DNA of 64,000 nt. Origin: Paulinella micropora (taxonomy: Eukaryota; Cercozoa; Imbricatea; Euglyphida; Paulinellidae). The stretch covers positions 263,501 through 327,500 of the forward strand of contig WBZZ01001140.1 in assembly GCA_019918135.1 (NCBI GenBank). The letters run 5' to 3'. Position 1 is the first letter of the stretch. Each line of letters begins with the position of its first letter. The notes beneath the pieces are model-generated. The model did not search any database and was not told the origin of the DNA. It worked only from the letters and a program-made list of their open reading frames with translations. Shown here one piece after another: positions 50,181 through 61,126 of the stretch. The position numbers and the translations under genes were made by a program.

Positions 50181-51555
50181 TGCTTCTGCGACGAAGGATG
50201 CGGCGACTGTGATCCTGCAAGGCAAGGCGCCTGCGTTCATCGATGGTATTAAGGGGAGAAGCTGGGATGACTGGTTTGCGCAGGTAAGGGCGGATTTGTC
50301 CTCGGTCGAATGCTGGGAATATGTCGCGCCTTTGGCTGATGTACTGAGATGGCGGTCCGAGATTGAAGCTGAGCCTGCGGCGGGAGCACCGGATGCGGCT
50401 TACGGGGACCGGAAGGAGAACAAGAAAGAGGCTAAGGCGAGGGAGGCAAAGGCTCCTGCGGACGCAAAAGCTGGACCGGGGGCAGGAGATGGCATTACTT
50501 TGACCATGCAACAGCGACGGAAGATCATAGCCAGAAGGGCGCAGATCTTCATGTGGTTGTACAAAGCGCTAGAGTACGGATCGCCGGCGGAGAGGATTGT
50601 CCGACACTTGGTCAGAGAGCCTGCGCTGCGACCGGAGGAGCTCGTCGGCATCCTGCGTCAACGCTACCAAGGGAATGCGGCCCACCAGAAGCAGAAAAGG
50701 AACAGCATCGTACGCAACTGGCAATGTAATGCTAAAGATGATATGATGGCACAGCTGAGGGACTTTATGAGTCATTGTGAGTTCCTAGAGGATCATGGTG
50801 AACCGGTCAGTGTCACACTGCAGATGCAGTTCGTGAAGACCGCCCTGGCAAAGTGTGCAGAGAAGCATTTGTGGAAGCCGTTCTTGGATGCGCAAGTTAC
50901 CAATCCATCGCTGGAGTGGGACGACTTCGAAGCGGCCTTCGAAAGGAGAGTAATCGCTAATGAAGAGCAGAGGATGGCTACCAAAGAGGAGGCGGCGATG
51001 TGGGCGAACGGGCAAGCGAAAGGTGGCAAGAGCGACAAGGGTGATAAGGGCGGCAAGAGCGATAGGCCGAAGCTGGAGTGCTACAACTGTTCAAAAGGCT
51101 ACAAGTACTTCAGTTGCATGGAGAAGTGTCGCATACCTGGGCACGAGCATGTAGGTAAGTCGTGCCCAACGCTCAAGGACAGGTACCGCAAGAAAATTCC
51201 TAAGGAAGAAAAACCGAAGAAAGATGTCGCGGCAAATGGAGGGAGAGACCAAGGACGCAAAGGTTCTGGTGCCCCGAGGAACCCCCCCGCCGCGGCCGTG
51301 TCGTGCATGGCGTTTGATCTAAGACGTCAAAGGCGAGCAACGATGGTTGATCCTGTTCCAAGATATGCAGTGGGTGAGGAGGAGTACCTGGCTCCGGCGG
51401 CGGATGGTTCGGGACTGCGGGTGATACCTAAGAAGGGTGAGAAGACGTGTGGGTATGCATTTATGGCTCAGAATGAGACGAGGTTGAGACGAGGTTCGTT
51501 TTTGTGGCACCACCGGAGAGCGAGGCTGAAGGGAACCAAAGCAATGGGACGGTGA
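50176..51555 (+). CDS. copia B gag
   Basis: ATG 50176 (MSASATKDAATVILQGK). Helical gag-like body (GRSWDDWFAQVRADL, LVGILRQRYQGN, FMSHCEFLEDHG). A Lys/Gly/Asp-rich stretch follows, then a Cys/His cluster CYNCSKGYKYFSCMEKC ... GHEHVGKSC, a variant nucleocapsid zinc knuckle. The frame ends at 51555, but an 11-bp tandem duplication at 51475-51496 shifts it; without that extra copy the frame would continue into the MYND region. It packages element RNA. Confidence 0.75.
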   Translation: MSASATKDAATVILQGKAPAFIDGIKGRSWDDWFAQVRADLSSVECWEYVAPLADVLRWRSEIEAEPAAGAPDAAYGDRKENKKEAKAREAKAPADAKAGPGAGDGITLTMQQRRKIIARRAQIFMWLYKALEYGSPAERIVRHLVREPALRPEELVGILRQRYQGNAAHQKQKRNSIVRNWQCNAKDDMMAQLRDFMSHCEFLEDHGEPVSVTLQMQFVKTALAKCAEKHLWKPFLDAQVTNPSLEWDDFEAAFERRVIANEEQRMATKEEAAMWANGQAKGGKSDKGDKGGKSDRPKLECYNCSKGYKYFSCMEKCRIPGHEHVGKSCPTLKDRYRKKIPKEEKPKKDVAANGGRDQGRKGSGAPRNPPAAAVSCMAFDLRRQRRATMVDPVPRYAVGEEEYLAPAADGSGLRVIPKKGEKTCGYAFMAQNETRLRRGSFLWHHRRARLKGTKAMGR

Positions 51556-52406
51556 ACGTGGCCGACTTCTGTACGGTGTTCAACAATGCTCCCCTGGCGG
51601 AGCTGCATTAGTGGAAGTGGTACTACAATCTCCGCATCTCTCCGGACGAATGGGAGCAGTCGGCCAGTGGACTGTCGGGGGCTGAACCCTGTGGCAAAGA
51701 CACGCCGGTACCCTTGGAATGTGAAGCGTGTAGTGTCACCCAGCCTGCCAAGCCCAAGATGTGCTCTAGATGCAAAATGGTGGCGTACTGCGATAGAGGG
51801 TGCCAGAGAATCGACTACCCAGCCCACAAGGAGTTCTGCAAATGGACGCAGAACGAAGGCAAGGAAGACTGGGCTAAAGTCGTCGAGAGTGGCCGCGAGC
51901 CTCGGGGGTTGGGACCTCATAGTCTGAATGAAACGAGACGAAGAGGGGATGTGGCATACAGAAGGCTGCTGAGGTATTGTACCGTCAGACCGGACGTGGG
52001 GGAGAGTGCTATGGCGCTACAACCGAGGTACAACGACATCTTGCTGCTGATGGGCCCGCCCAAAGAAGCAAACGAGTATGTACAGGCGAGCTGGGACATA
52101 CTGCAAGAGGCGAAGAGGCATGTGACCTCGGAACCGGAACGGGTGTTGCTACGTGCCAAAGAACGTTACTTCCCCTGGGTATATCAACTGTCTTCGATTG
52201 AGGCGGCTACAGAGCAGGCGTTGGCGCAACGGCGTGCTGGGCTAAACACATCAGCTACGACAATGGGTCGAAGTGGTGGCACTAGTGATGTGATTGCAGG
52301 ACAGGGGGAGTCGGCTTACAGTGAAAGACGAGTTGGACGATGGGAAGAGGAGCGAACGGTCATCACACTAGAGGGCGGTGGAGGTGATCCAGTACCCGGA
52401 ATGTGA
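51497..52406 (+). CDS. copia B gag-pol linker with MYND zinc finger
   Basis: Continuation of gag in the shifted frame: VAPPESEAEGNQSNGTVNVA, an in-frame TAG at 51609-51611, then WKWYYNLRISPDEWEQ. Next a complete MYND motif at about 51717-51850: CEAC, MCSRC, AYCDRGC, DYPAHKEFC, i.e. all eight Cys/His zinc ligands. A helical region (RLLRYCTVRPDVGESAMALQ) follows to TGA 52406. MYND fingers usually bind proline-rich peptides; I know no standard copia element with one. It could have been captured from a host gene. Confidence 0.7.
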
Positions 52407-52473
52407 TGGATGATGAAAAGAAGCCACCAAACACGCTGCCTACGCAGTTGGTTAGCGACAATGCAATGGTGAT

Positions 52474-52884
52474 GTGGAAATGACCGAGGAAGGGAGGTCT
52501 ATGCAAGAAGGAGGGCTGCATCGCGATGGAGGAGGTACCTCTACTGGTGGAGAAGAAGACAAGGGACCTACAGCTCACATGGCTTTTGAAGATGGAGTAA
52601 TGGGCGGGCAGGGCCTGTATGAAGTCTATCTTGACTGTGGGTCGTCGCAGCACATGATTCCGATAGAAGACGCCCTAAGCAAGATTGGACAGGAGGAGGG
52701 GGTGGCAGTGAGAGGGATCTCTGGGCTCATCAAAACTGTGGCGATGGGGGATACGTCGTTTACAGGCATGAATGGAGAAGGTGGGCAGCAGGAGGTGGAG
52801 ATGGGGTAGACCTACGTCTTACCTACCCTTGATCGTACGCTATTCTCATCTGGTCACCTACAGCGAACAGGTTACACAATAGTA
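52474..52884 (+). CDS. copia B aspartic protease
   Basis: Contains VYLDCGSSQHMIPIEDALS, matching the copia protease pattern Leu-Asp-Ser-Gly-Ala-Ser-x-His-Met with Cys and Ser at the variable positions. VAVRGISGLIKTVAMGDTSF follows, the usual flap region. TAG at 52807-52809 interrupts the frame, which then continues with TYVLPTLDRTLFSSGHLQRT. Its frame differs from the MYND segment upstream. Confidence 0.7.
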
Positions 52885-54560
52885 ATGCAAGATGACGAAT
52901 TCTTCGTGATGAGGAAGAAGGTAGTGGTAGAGGCATGCGAAAAGATTTTGACTGGGAGCTTCGATGCTGATACGTGTCAATACCGATTTCACGTGGCGAA
53001 CCCATCTGGATGGAGGAAAGAGAAGAAGGAATGCTCACCGTTCCCCGAATGCAACACTGCGTTTTGGTCTACCAGCATGAAACCAAGTACTACGGTGGAC
53101 ATGAGTGAGATAAATGGCATATTTCACTTCGGGGAGACGATGGCACATCAATTCTTGAAGCAAAATGGGCTGACACCGAAGGGAAAGGCGTCTACCCTGA
53201 GGTGTGATTGCTTGGCCTGTTCTACCACTAAGATTACTAAGCACTCGTCGTTTGAGGGGGCGTCGCTAACGCTATGTGCAAAGACGGGAGAGGACTGGAG
53301 TGCAGATGGTACCGGTCGTATACCGTTTCCGTTGTACGGCAACACGCCGTATTGCCTGTTGTTTGTGGAGAACGTGTCTGGATACCTGAAAGGGCATTGG
53401 AACCACACGAGGGCATCAGACATTGCTGTCAAGCAGCTGGCTGCTGTGAGGGTGTGGTCGAAGACCCAGACGGGGAACGACATGAAACAGTTCCGGACGG
53501 ACAAAGAGTGATCTCGAATGCGGTGAAAGATTTCCTCAGAAGTGAGGGGATTGAGCCCCGGTTACCCGTTCGTGCGGACCCTAATAAGGATGCGTATGCT
53601 GAGGCAGGGATTCACATTGTTTTCTCATTGGCAGCTACGATGCTAACCGCGAGGAGTGTGCCTGTCTACTTCTTACCTCTGGCGGTCGACTATGCTATCT
53701 TTCTCATCAACATGCAAGCGAGAGCAGGGGCAAAGATGACGAGGCACGAGATGTTCTACAAAAGGCCAGCTCCACCCTTCTCCATCCTGAAGCCTTTTGG
53801 GTGCTTATGTGTGTACTACAAGGGTGGCAAGAAGGGCCAAGAGAAGGGAGTGCCAGGAGTGTTCATGGGGGTGAACACAGAGGAGTCAGCCTATAAGGTG
53901 TGGAGTTACTACAAAGGTAAGCTGGTGACGACGGCGGACATGGTCGTCAGGGACTCTACTGTACATGGCTGGCCTACTCTCTACCCACGGGGCAAGATGG
54001 CATCGTCACTGCAACACAGCTTCCAAACTGCCAACCCAGTTCGAGAGAAGGGGGCCGAAAAGGGCGAAAAACCCGGTGCATTTTTTACTGCAAGTGAACA
54101 GCGACTGTTAGACAAATTGCTGGAAGTGGTAACTGGTGAAGATAAAAATGATACCGGGGAAGAGGGGTGCATAGTGGAAGACGTGGCGGACGGACCGGAA
54201 GTGTTTTCTGCACGTGGTGTTCCAACTGACGAAGCTGGGGTTGTGGAGCTGGTGGTCGTTGGGGACGAGGGGTCGAGTGGTGGTCGTGCCAGAAAGGTGG
54301 GAGCAGGGGCTACTGATGGGAATGTCGGAAGGGCAGCTGCTGGTGCGCCTTTGCCTCGTTCACGAGCATTGCAGGGTCGTGCTGGAGCGGACCAGAAGAG
54401 AGATGCAAGGGGGGTGCCAGTGGTGTGGACAGGTAACATCATTGACACATCCAACATAGTTGCAGGGGTGAGGAGCAGGAAGCCAACGAAGCCAACTAAC
54501 TTCCGCTCTGGTGCATACTTGGTGACGGTCCCGATTCCTCATCGAGAGGCTACTGCCTCA
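52885..54560 (+). CDS. copia B integrase
   Basis: Pre-integrase zinc region with His and LRCDCLACSTTKITKHSSF, then the core: WSADGTGRIPFPLYGNTPYC (first Asp), HTRASDIAVKQLAAVR, and FRTDKE as the second acidic site. A one-base shift at about 53505 leads to VISNAVKDFLRSEGIEPRLP, which includes the region of the third catalytic residue. The C-terminal part RHEMFYKRPAPPFSILKPFG to GVFMGVNTEESAYKVW is typical of copia integrases. Confidence 0.7.
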
Positions 54561-56064
54561 GGCAAATTTAACGACTCAAGGTTCAAGGACATCGACAAGC
54601 ACCTCAGGTTGGGTGCTATCGTGGAGCGTCATGTGTCAGAGAAGCCTCCGGGGCAACCACTGGTCCCAACAAGGTTTGTCGACTTTGAAAAGCGAGAGAC
54701 GGTCGATGGTCCGGTAGTGGATACAAAGTCAAGGATTGCTGGCATTGGTTTCCGACAACCGGCGTGGCAGTACGATAGAGTGGATCTACCGACGTGTAGA
54801 GTTGAGTTGGTGTGGTCTACGTGTGCTCTTGCGGTATTGCAGGACCTTGATATATTTGGAATGGACGAGGAGAGTGCGTTCCCGCAGGTAAAGCTGCGGG
54901 TACCGGTGTGGCTGCAACCTCCGGCTGGATACGCGCCACCTAATGTGGTATGGGAAGCTCTTGGGGGGGTCAACGGTTTGAAGCCCTCTGGCCACATTTA
55001 TTGGAACGACCGAGTGGTTCCGACTCAGAAGAAGATGGGCTTCGTGCAGAGCATCCTGGAGCCGGTCATGTTCGGAAGGATTGACCCTGAGACGAAGAAG
55101 ACTGAAGTATTGACGTACCATGTCGATGATAACATTCATGCTGCAGCGTCTAAGGCAAGCCGAAAGGAGTATGTGGAGAAGCTCAACGAGGAGTGGGGAA
55201 CGTGAAGGATCTAGGCCCGGTCAAACAGTTCCTCTCCCTTGAGTTTGAGGTTAGTAGGAAGGGTGGAGAATACACCATATCTATCTACCAACGCGAGTAT
55301 ACGGAGACGTTGATGGCAAGGTTCAAGAGGAGCGACGGGCGTCCATGGAGGGTGCCGGCGCTGGAGGAGTACTCGCCACAGGAGATTGTAGGGAGTTACA
55401 TCTACTTGAAAGCGAGTTGCCCGGAGTCGGTTCTTCCGTTGAGTTACCTGGCTGAGCATCAGTCCGACAGGAGCAAGTTCGATTATCGAGCGGCGGAGCA
55501 GCTATTGCGCTATTTCCTGTTCGTCAAGAACAGGGGTATTAAGTTCTCGTCGAATGGCAACCGTACGCCGGAGGAGGACTCAGATTCGTCCTTAGGAAAT
55601 GGAAGTCGCATGTACTCGCGAACAGGGGGTGTGGTGTTCCTGGCGGATGGGCCTGTGATGGTGAGGGCTTCCAATCAGAAGCATTTGGCCACAGGCACGC
55701 AAGAGAGTGAAACCTATGCGGCTTCGGAGGTGTTGCATGATCTTGAGTCGGTGCGTAATATGATTCGGGCTCTGCCTTGGTCGGATGAAAACCCATTGAA
55801 AGACGAGTTGATGGCGACGCCGACTCTCAATGTCGACAATCAGGCTACGGTGTGTACTGCGCCGGAATCGGTGTTTGGTAAGAAGCTGCGTCATATTGCT
55901 CTGAGGCATTACCATTTGACTGAGGCGATGAGGAAGGGGGAGGTTGTGATGCGTTGGGTCCCGTCAGCAGACAATCGCGCCGATGTTCTCTCAAAGAAAA
56001 TCGCTAGCCCCTCCTTGTTCAAGAAGGGGGCAGACAGACTGTCTGGACATCAGTCCAAGTAAGC
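54561..56064 (+). CDS. copia B reverse transcriptase and RNase H
   Basis: RT: PTRFVDFEKRE, RIAGIGFRQPAWQYDRVD, FGMDEESAFPQVKL (first catalytic Asp), NGLKPSGHIYWND and LTYHVDDNIHAA (HVDD in place of YVDD). A one-base shift at about 55200 leads to GNVKDLGPVKQFLSLEFEV, IYQREYTETLMARF and RNase H (GSRMYSRTGGVVFLADGP, QESETYAASEVLHDL, LNVDNQATV, ALRHYHLTEAM, PSADNRADVLSK). The stop is TAA at 56060-56062. It converts element RNA to cDNA. Confidence 0.75.
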
Positions 56065-56194
56065 ATTACTGAGGATGCTTATGCCTTTGCTCATTAGAGG
56101 TGTCCTATGACTCTAGTGATAAGGTTAGAATATATTTGTGACTTCTACCTCACTAGTGACTTTATTGGTAACTACCTCTGAAATTAGGGGGAGC

Positions 56195-56486
56195 TTTACA
56201 TTACAATAACGGTTAAAATAATTTCTGACAGCAGTTACTCGTGATATGACAGTTACGTCATTTATTATATGTCGATATGACTGATTTACCAATTATTTAC
56301 GACTGACCTAATTAATGAATTTGGCATTATCAGCCAGTCACATGTTATGGTTTTGCCGCCTTCAGTTTGGCGGTAATAATTTTACTCAATAAATCTCTCA
56401 CAATCTGTTCAACTGCGAACTACCAAAGTGTCCCGGTCTTCAACCCGGCCTCTGTCAACTAAGCTACCGGATATAATAATACATTG
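56195..56486 (+). repeat. copia B 3' LTR
   Basis: 292 bp, same boundaries as the 5' LTR. Differences seen: GGTTAAAA versus GGTTAGAA, CGATATGA versus CGATAGGA, TTTGGCAT versus TTTGGGAT. About 99 percent identity implies recent insertion, after the segmental duplication. Confidence 0.9.
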
Positions 56487-56890
56487 GCCGCCAGCACCGC
56501 AGCGCACGCGCCGAGCGCCAGAACCTCAGCGTAGTCCACCTTGCAGTTGAACAGGCGCCAGCGGCCGTTGCCGCTGCAAACGCAGCGTCCCCCGGTGGTC
56601 GCGCTGCACGAAATCGATTGCCCCCCGCACGTCGCCCTCCATTGCGTGGGTCTAGCCCAGTGATGGTCGGCGGCGCAGCGCCACCAACCAGCGTCGTCAA
56701 CGAACGGCGGCAGCTGCGCCAGGCACAGCTCGGCCCCGCAGCTCACGTTGCGTCCGGGCGGGCACGCCAGCACCACAAACGGTGTCAGGACGGCGCTGCA
56801 CCCCTCGGTCGAGGAGGGCCAACCGTCACCAGCTGCTGCCGCACCAGGTCTGGCTGAACCCGTGCGCAGTAACGCACGAGGCGCGCGCAA
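56487..56890 (-). pseudogene. Giant Cys-rich protein, copy 2, third segment, 5' part
   Basis: Matches the start of the copy 1 third segment (CSAVLTPFVVLACPPGRNVS to GACAAVLAA), then hits the copia LTR, which adds NVLLYPVA and a stop. With 48814-49879 it forms the interrupted segment. Confidence 0.8.
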
Positions 56891-57936
56891 GCCGTGCTAG
56901 CATTAGCCGCCGCTGGCAGCAGCAGGTGGCAACGGTCGTTTGAGCCTGCAACTGCACAGCTCGCGCCTGTCTCGTTGGTCTGCCCCTGCGCCGCAGTGAG
57001 CGCGCACTGTACGGTGGTAGCCCCGCACGTCCAAGTCACGTTCTGCGCGTATTGCGCACCCGCTACGACAGCGCAGTAGTACGGTTGCAATTGGCCAGGC
57101 ACTGCGTAGTTGTCGGCTGAGTCTACAAGGAAGACACAGCCCCCGACCTGCAACTCGGTTGGCGCAGGGTTGGTGTTTAGGCGCTGCGGCGGCCGGCAGC
57201 AGTGCAGCTCGCTCGGCTGCAAAGTCAGCAGTTGTCGGCAGTCGCCGCCGGCGGCCGCGGCCACGACCACCGGATTTACGCCGCGCGCTAGCCAGGCCAG
57301 CCGGTCCGTCAGGGACCAGCACAAGTACGACCCCGCGCTGTCTTGCGTGCAGCGCAGGGCGTGGTAAGAGCACGCCGTACCCAGCAGCGAATAGGCCTCG
57401 GTGGTACAAGCGTAAGGGCAGTTCTGTAACAGCACGGTGGGGGCCATCGTCGGGAGTGCAATCCCAGGCGGGAAACACTGCTGGCACAACAGCTCGGCCA
57501 CGCCCCCGGGCGACTGCGCCAGCCAGGGGTAGTTGTCCAAAACCGCCGCGCCGTCGCTGCCGGCCCAGAACGCCTCCCGACCCGAGGCACGCGCGCGCGT
57601 TTCCGCGCGCGCCAGCTGCACGTCCACCAATGGACAGCCGACGCAGCCTTCGGGGCCGCACCACGTTTCTGCCGAAGAGGAGCATGCCAGGCGCCACAGC
57701 TGGTCATGCGCCGCGATCTCGCAAAAAGCTGGCTCCGGCGCCGGGGCTAGGGGCCAGCTGCAGTTGAAGTCCGCTATTAGCTCGAACGCCCGGCAACAGC
57801 CCGCAGTCGCCCGACAGCATCCTGGCGTCGGCCGTGCCGTCGAGCACAAACATCTTCGAGCTGTTGGCGCGGCACCGGTAACGCGTGCCGTTGGGCTGCA
57901 GAAGCTCACAAGAAATTTGCGAGTAACTGGGCCCAC
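56785..57936 (-). CDS. Giant Cys-rich protein, copy 2, second segment
   Basis: 383-residue frame identical to copy 1 apart from a P-to-Q change (GQLQPYYCAV). Both frame boundaries, including the 40-nt candidate intron, are kept. Confidence 0.6.
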   Translation of the reverse strand: MGPVTRKFLVSFCSPTARVTGAAPTARRCLCSTARPTPGCCRATAGCCRAFELIADFNCSWPLAPAPEPAFCEIAAHDQLWRLACSSSAETWCGPEGCVGCPLVDVQLARAETRARASGREAFWAGSDGAAVLDNYPWLAQSPGGVAELLCQQCFPPGIALPTMAPTVLLQNCPYACTTEAYSLLGTACSYHALRCTQDSAGSYLCWSLTDRLAWLARGVNPVVVAAAAGGDCRQLLTLQPSELHCCRPPQRLNTNPAPTELQVGGCVFLVDSADNYAVPGQLQPYYCAVVAGAQYAQNVTWTCGATTVQCALTAAQGQTNETGASCAVAGSNDRCHLLLPAAANASTACARLVRYCARVQPDLVRQQLVTVGPPRPRGAAPS

Positions 57937-59560
57937 AGGGCCAAGTTACGCGCGCCAACGCCGAGCACACCACAGCCATCGACAGCTCGCCCAGGACGAA
58001 CGGAAAGGCGCAGCTGTAGCTCTGCAGCAGCTCGTGCGCCTGGTAGCACAAATGTCCGGCCCGGCCGCTACCGTCCAGTTCGACAACTGCGTAGCCCCGC
58101 GGAGGGGGGCCCAGGACGGACCAGACGAAGCTGGCCTCCAGGCGGGTCGCGGTCGTAGATAGCACGGGCCACCCCGCGCTTGACAGAAGGTAGTAGCAGT
58201 CGGCATCTGCAGTCGTGTTGTACCACAGCTCGAGGCGGCAGTCGGGGCAGTTGACGTAGTAGTGCGGCGCCCTTGGCACCGCGGGCTGCGGCAGCCGCGG
58301 CTCGACGGTACACGACGGCCGCGCGGTGCACCACGACAGCGGGTCGGCGCCGTTCGGGCAGCGCCACACCACCGGGAGCACGCGGTCCGTGTTGTCCGGT
58401 GCGACACTCTGGTTGCCGAGGCGCAGCACGTACAGGCCGCCGGACCGCAGCGGCGGGCGCGGCACACAGAAGCAGCGGCAGCGGGGCCAAGTGTTGAGCA
58501 GCTCGCACGTGGCCTTGGCGGTACATTTGACAAAAGCGCAGCGGTCCAGCAACCGCAGCGCGCTGCCGCCCGTAGTTTGTGTCACCGGCACGCTGACCAG
58601 GAACGAAGACTGGTTCAGCGACGTCTGGCCAGTCAGCAGCCGCGCGATGAGCAGATTGTAGTCCTCGCGCTCGTCGAGACTCAGCTTTAGGCACGCCACC
58701 CGCATGAAGATGTTGTTGGACAAGCCCGGCAAGTCCAACGAGGCGGCGATGTCAAAGGCGGCACGTTCGTTGACTGGATTCTGCGCGAGTATTCGTGCGG
58801 TCCGCCCCGCCGGGTCCAGCACTACGAGCCGCAGCCGCGGCCTGGCGCTCCCGCCGCAGTAGTGGACCTGTCCGACGCTGGTGGCAATCTCGTCGACCGT
58901 AAAGGTGCCGTTGCGTGGGTCCTGCGTTGTCGAGACGAGTAGCAGAGAGCCGGCCGACGTGACGGCCAGCGCTGATCGAGCGGACGGGATCGACAGGCAC
59001 TGCACCACTCTGTCCGACGATGAAGGTGACCACAGCAGCCGCGAATTAATGTAGGTATTCTCCAGCCAAACGTTTAGGTTACATTGGCCCGCCAAGGCGA
59101 TTCCACTCGTTGCGTTGTCTAGGAGCGGCGTGGCCCACGCGGGGTTGAGAGCCGCTGTGACCGCGCCCGGGAACGCACCCGGGCTCCACCTGGTATCAGA
59201 CCAGTACAACAGGTAATACTGGAATAAAGGCGCTTCTCCTGACGTCGCGGGGTACCAGGTCCCGAAGCCAGGGCACGATGACAACGTGAACAGGAGGTCT
59301 TTCCTAGTAGCCACTGGCACCAGATTCAGGAGGCAACCGTTGCCGACCCGGATGCAACGCGCGCCCAGGGTCTGCCCCTGCCACTCCGCCCCTTCTGCTT
59401 CCGGGGGCGGCCAGCCCCACCGACGTGCTGTTAGTATGCCGCCTTGATCTGTCACGCCCCAGAGCGCACCGCATGAAACCTGTGCCCGGCCATGGAGCGT
59501 GCTTGCGCTCAGGCGCCTGAAAAGCGGGGACGGGGCCGCGCTCGTGGTGCTGACGAACAC
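57704..59560 (-). CDS. Giant Cys-rich protein, copy 2, first segment, 3' part
   Basis: A single 618-residue frame. Here ALAGQCNLNVWLENT reads through at 59086-59084 (CAA), where copy 1 has TAA. The 5' limit is a one-base deletion in a C run (five C at 59571-59575 versus six in copy 1), which separates it from the upstream part. Confidence 0.65.
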   Translation of the reverse strand: MFVSTTSAAPSPLFRRLSASTLHGRAQVSCGALWGVTDQGGILTARRWGWPPPEAEGAEWQGQTLGARCIRVGNGCLLNLVPVATRKDLLFTLSSCPGFGTWYPATSGEAPLFQYYLLYWSDTRWSPGAFPGAVTAALNPAWATPLLDNATSGIALAGQCNLNVWLENTYINSRLLWSPSSSDRVVQCLSIPSARSALAVTSAGSLLLVSTTQDPRNGTFTVDEIATSVGQVHYCGGSARPRLRLVVLDPAGRTARILAQNPVNERAAFDIAASLDLPGLSNNIFMRVACLKLSLDEREDYNLLIARLLTGQTSLNQSSFLVSVPVTQTTGGSALRLLDRCAFVKCTAKATCELLNTWPRCRCFCVPRPPLRSGGLYVLRLGNQSVAPDNTDRVLPVVWRCPNGADPLSWCTARPSCTVEPRLPQPAVPRAPHYYVNCPDCRLELWYNTTADADCYYLLSSAGWPVLSTTATRLEASFVWSVLGPPPRGYAVVELDGSGRAGHLCYQAHELLQSYSCAFPFVLGELSMAVVCSALARVTWPCGPSYSQISCELLQPNGTRYRCRANSSKMFVLDGTADARMLSGDCGLLPGVRANSGLQLQLAPSPGAGASFLRDRGA

Positions 59561-60623
59561 GTCGGTAGACCCCCGCTGTCTGCCGTACTACCGTACGTTA
59601 ATACTACGTCGTCGGTCCCGTCACTGTCCAAGTCGCCCAGCAGGAGGTTTGCCTGTGCCCACAGCAGCTTGGTCTCTTCGATCATCAGCAGTGTTTCGAA
59701 CTGCAGATTGCCCATGCTCTTCAGCAGCTCGTTCGTAGCGAGCAGGCGGCAGACCAGCCCGCCGGCCAGGGCCGGCAATACCTGCCCTGCTTGCGGGCAG
59801 GTGTACACAACCCCTCTGCCGCTGTTGTTGCCGACGTAGCCGGCCGAGCAGAACAGGGTACAGGAGCCGCCTAGCATCAGCCCGTTGCAGTGCGTGCCGT
59901 ACTCCGGGCCCCTTGGGAGGTACGGCACACAGGGCATGGCCACACAGCCAGTGGAACCCTTGCCCTGCTGCACAGGATCGTTGATTAAGAAGGCCGATGC
60001 GTTACACGTGCACGTGAAGCTGCCGTCAGTATCCTGGCATATCGCCTGCGGGTGGCACGGATTACGCCAGCCTAATTGATTAGCTGGATTGCACTCATTG
60101 TCGTTGTAACAATAGTCTCGAGTGATCCAATATCCGTACAGAGGTGCCCGTTTCGTACTGTATGGGAACTGCTGTAATAAAGGACATAATGCGTATGGGC
60201 TGTCTTGCTGTCGAGTATAATAGCCAGGCTTGCATATCTTTGTGCATATGCTGCCAGGGCTGCTACAATACGTGGTCAGATCATACTTGTTGAAGTCGAT
60301 GCCGGTGCTGGTTTCTAGTGAGCAAACGGTCGTGAATTCGGTGGGGTTGTTTTGGAGCTTGCATGTGTAGGCCCCCGGGTTCTGAAAGTACGGGAAGTAA
60401 TACGGCAATTTGCATAAACACCAGTAATCCTGTGCACTGTTCGACAGGTCACTGACCTGCATGGCTGCGTGATAGTCTGCATAACGCAGGCCTTGCGCCA
60501 AAGTGAAGGAAGTGACTGCATCTCTACAATCAGCAAACTTTTTTTTTTCCTAGCGTAGAAGCAAGGTAGTTCTGCGAGGGTATCATAGTTGCACACCACC
60601 GTTATGTCTCTCAGCAAGCTCAT
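59509..60623 (-). CDS. Giant Cys-rich protein, copy 2, first segment, 5' part
   Basis: Same EGF, sushi-like and FG-GAP region as copy 1, then out of frame after STADSGG because of the C-run deletion. The start region with the A10 run is also the same. Confidence 0.65.
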
Positions 60624-61126
60624 GTCTGAATCGTTTTTATTTGGTTTGTAAGAAAACGATCAGGGACAGCGGCCGGGAGAGAGAGAAGGGGGGGGGGTCC
60701 GAGAAAAACAAAAATCTGGCTTATGTCTTCTTTTTTTTCCTGCTTTTCTGCGCCTTTTTTTTTTTCTTAAAGTTAGAAAAGGAAAACCACTAAAACTTAA
60801 AAAAAAAACAGAGCCGCCCTAGAAAACGACCAGCTCTCTCAGTCCCTTTTTGTCAAAGTTAGGCGGGTAAGGGCTGTGGCAGGAAAAAGAAAAAAGGAAC
60901 GTCGTCGTATAAATCCCTTGGCGCTCCATTCCCCTCTCTCTCTCTCACTCTCTCTTTCTCTCTCCCTTCCGGCCCCCCACCCCTTTCTCCCCCCCCCCCC
61001 CACCGCCTCCCCCTCCCCCTCCCTCCCCCCCCCCCCCTTCACCAAACAGAGAAAAAAAAAACAGTGAATCGAAAGGGAGGAGGGGCAAAGTGTCCCGCGG
61101 ACAAAAAAAAGAGCCAATGGCACGAA
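60624..61126. other. Intergenic in copy 2; no gene
   Basis: Counterpart of 35372-35870, with C, T and A homopolymers of slightly different length and one A/G-rich indel near 61105. Confidence 0.6.

Larger units (their letters stand above)
49880..56486 (+). mobile_element. Full-length copia element (copia B) with MYND finger
   Basis: 6,607 bp: two 292-bp LTRs, a primer-binding-like site right after the 5' LTR, gag, a MYND zinc-finger region, protease, integrase, reverse transcriptase and RNase H, then a purine tract (AAATTAGGGGGAG) before the 3' LTR. Flanked by GCCGCC on both sides where copy 1 has it once, a 5-6-bp target duplication. It sits in antisense to the giant gene it interrupts. Coding regions have several frame changes and two in-frame TAGs, so this copy is probably not autonomous despite near-identical LTRs. 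Confidence 0.9.

Noticed and set aside
51553..51555. Programmed -1 frameshift between copia B gag and pol
   Set aside because: The 11-bp tandem duplication explains the shift more simply, and no convincing slippery heptamer plus structure was seen.
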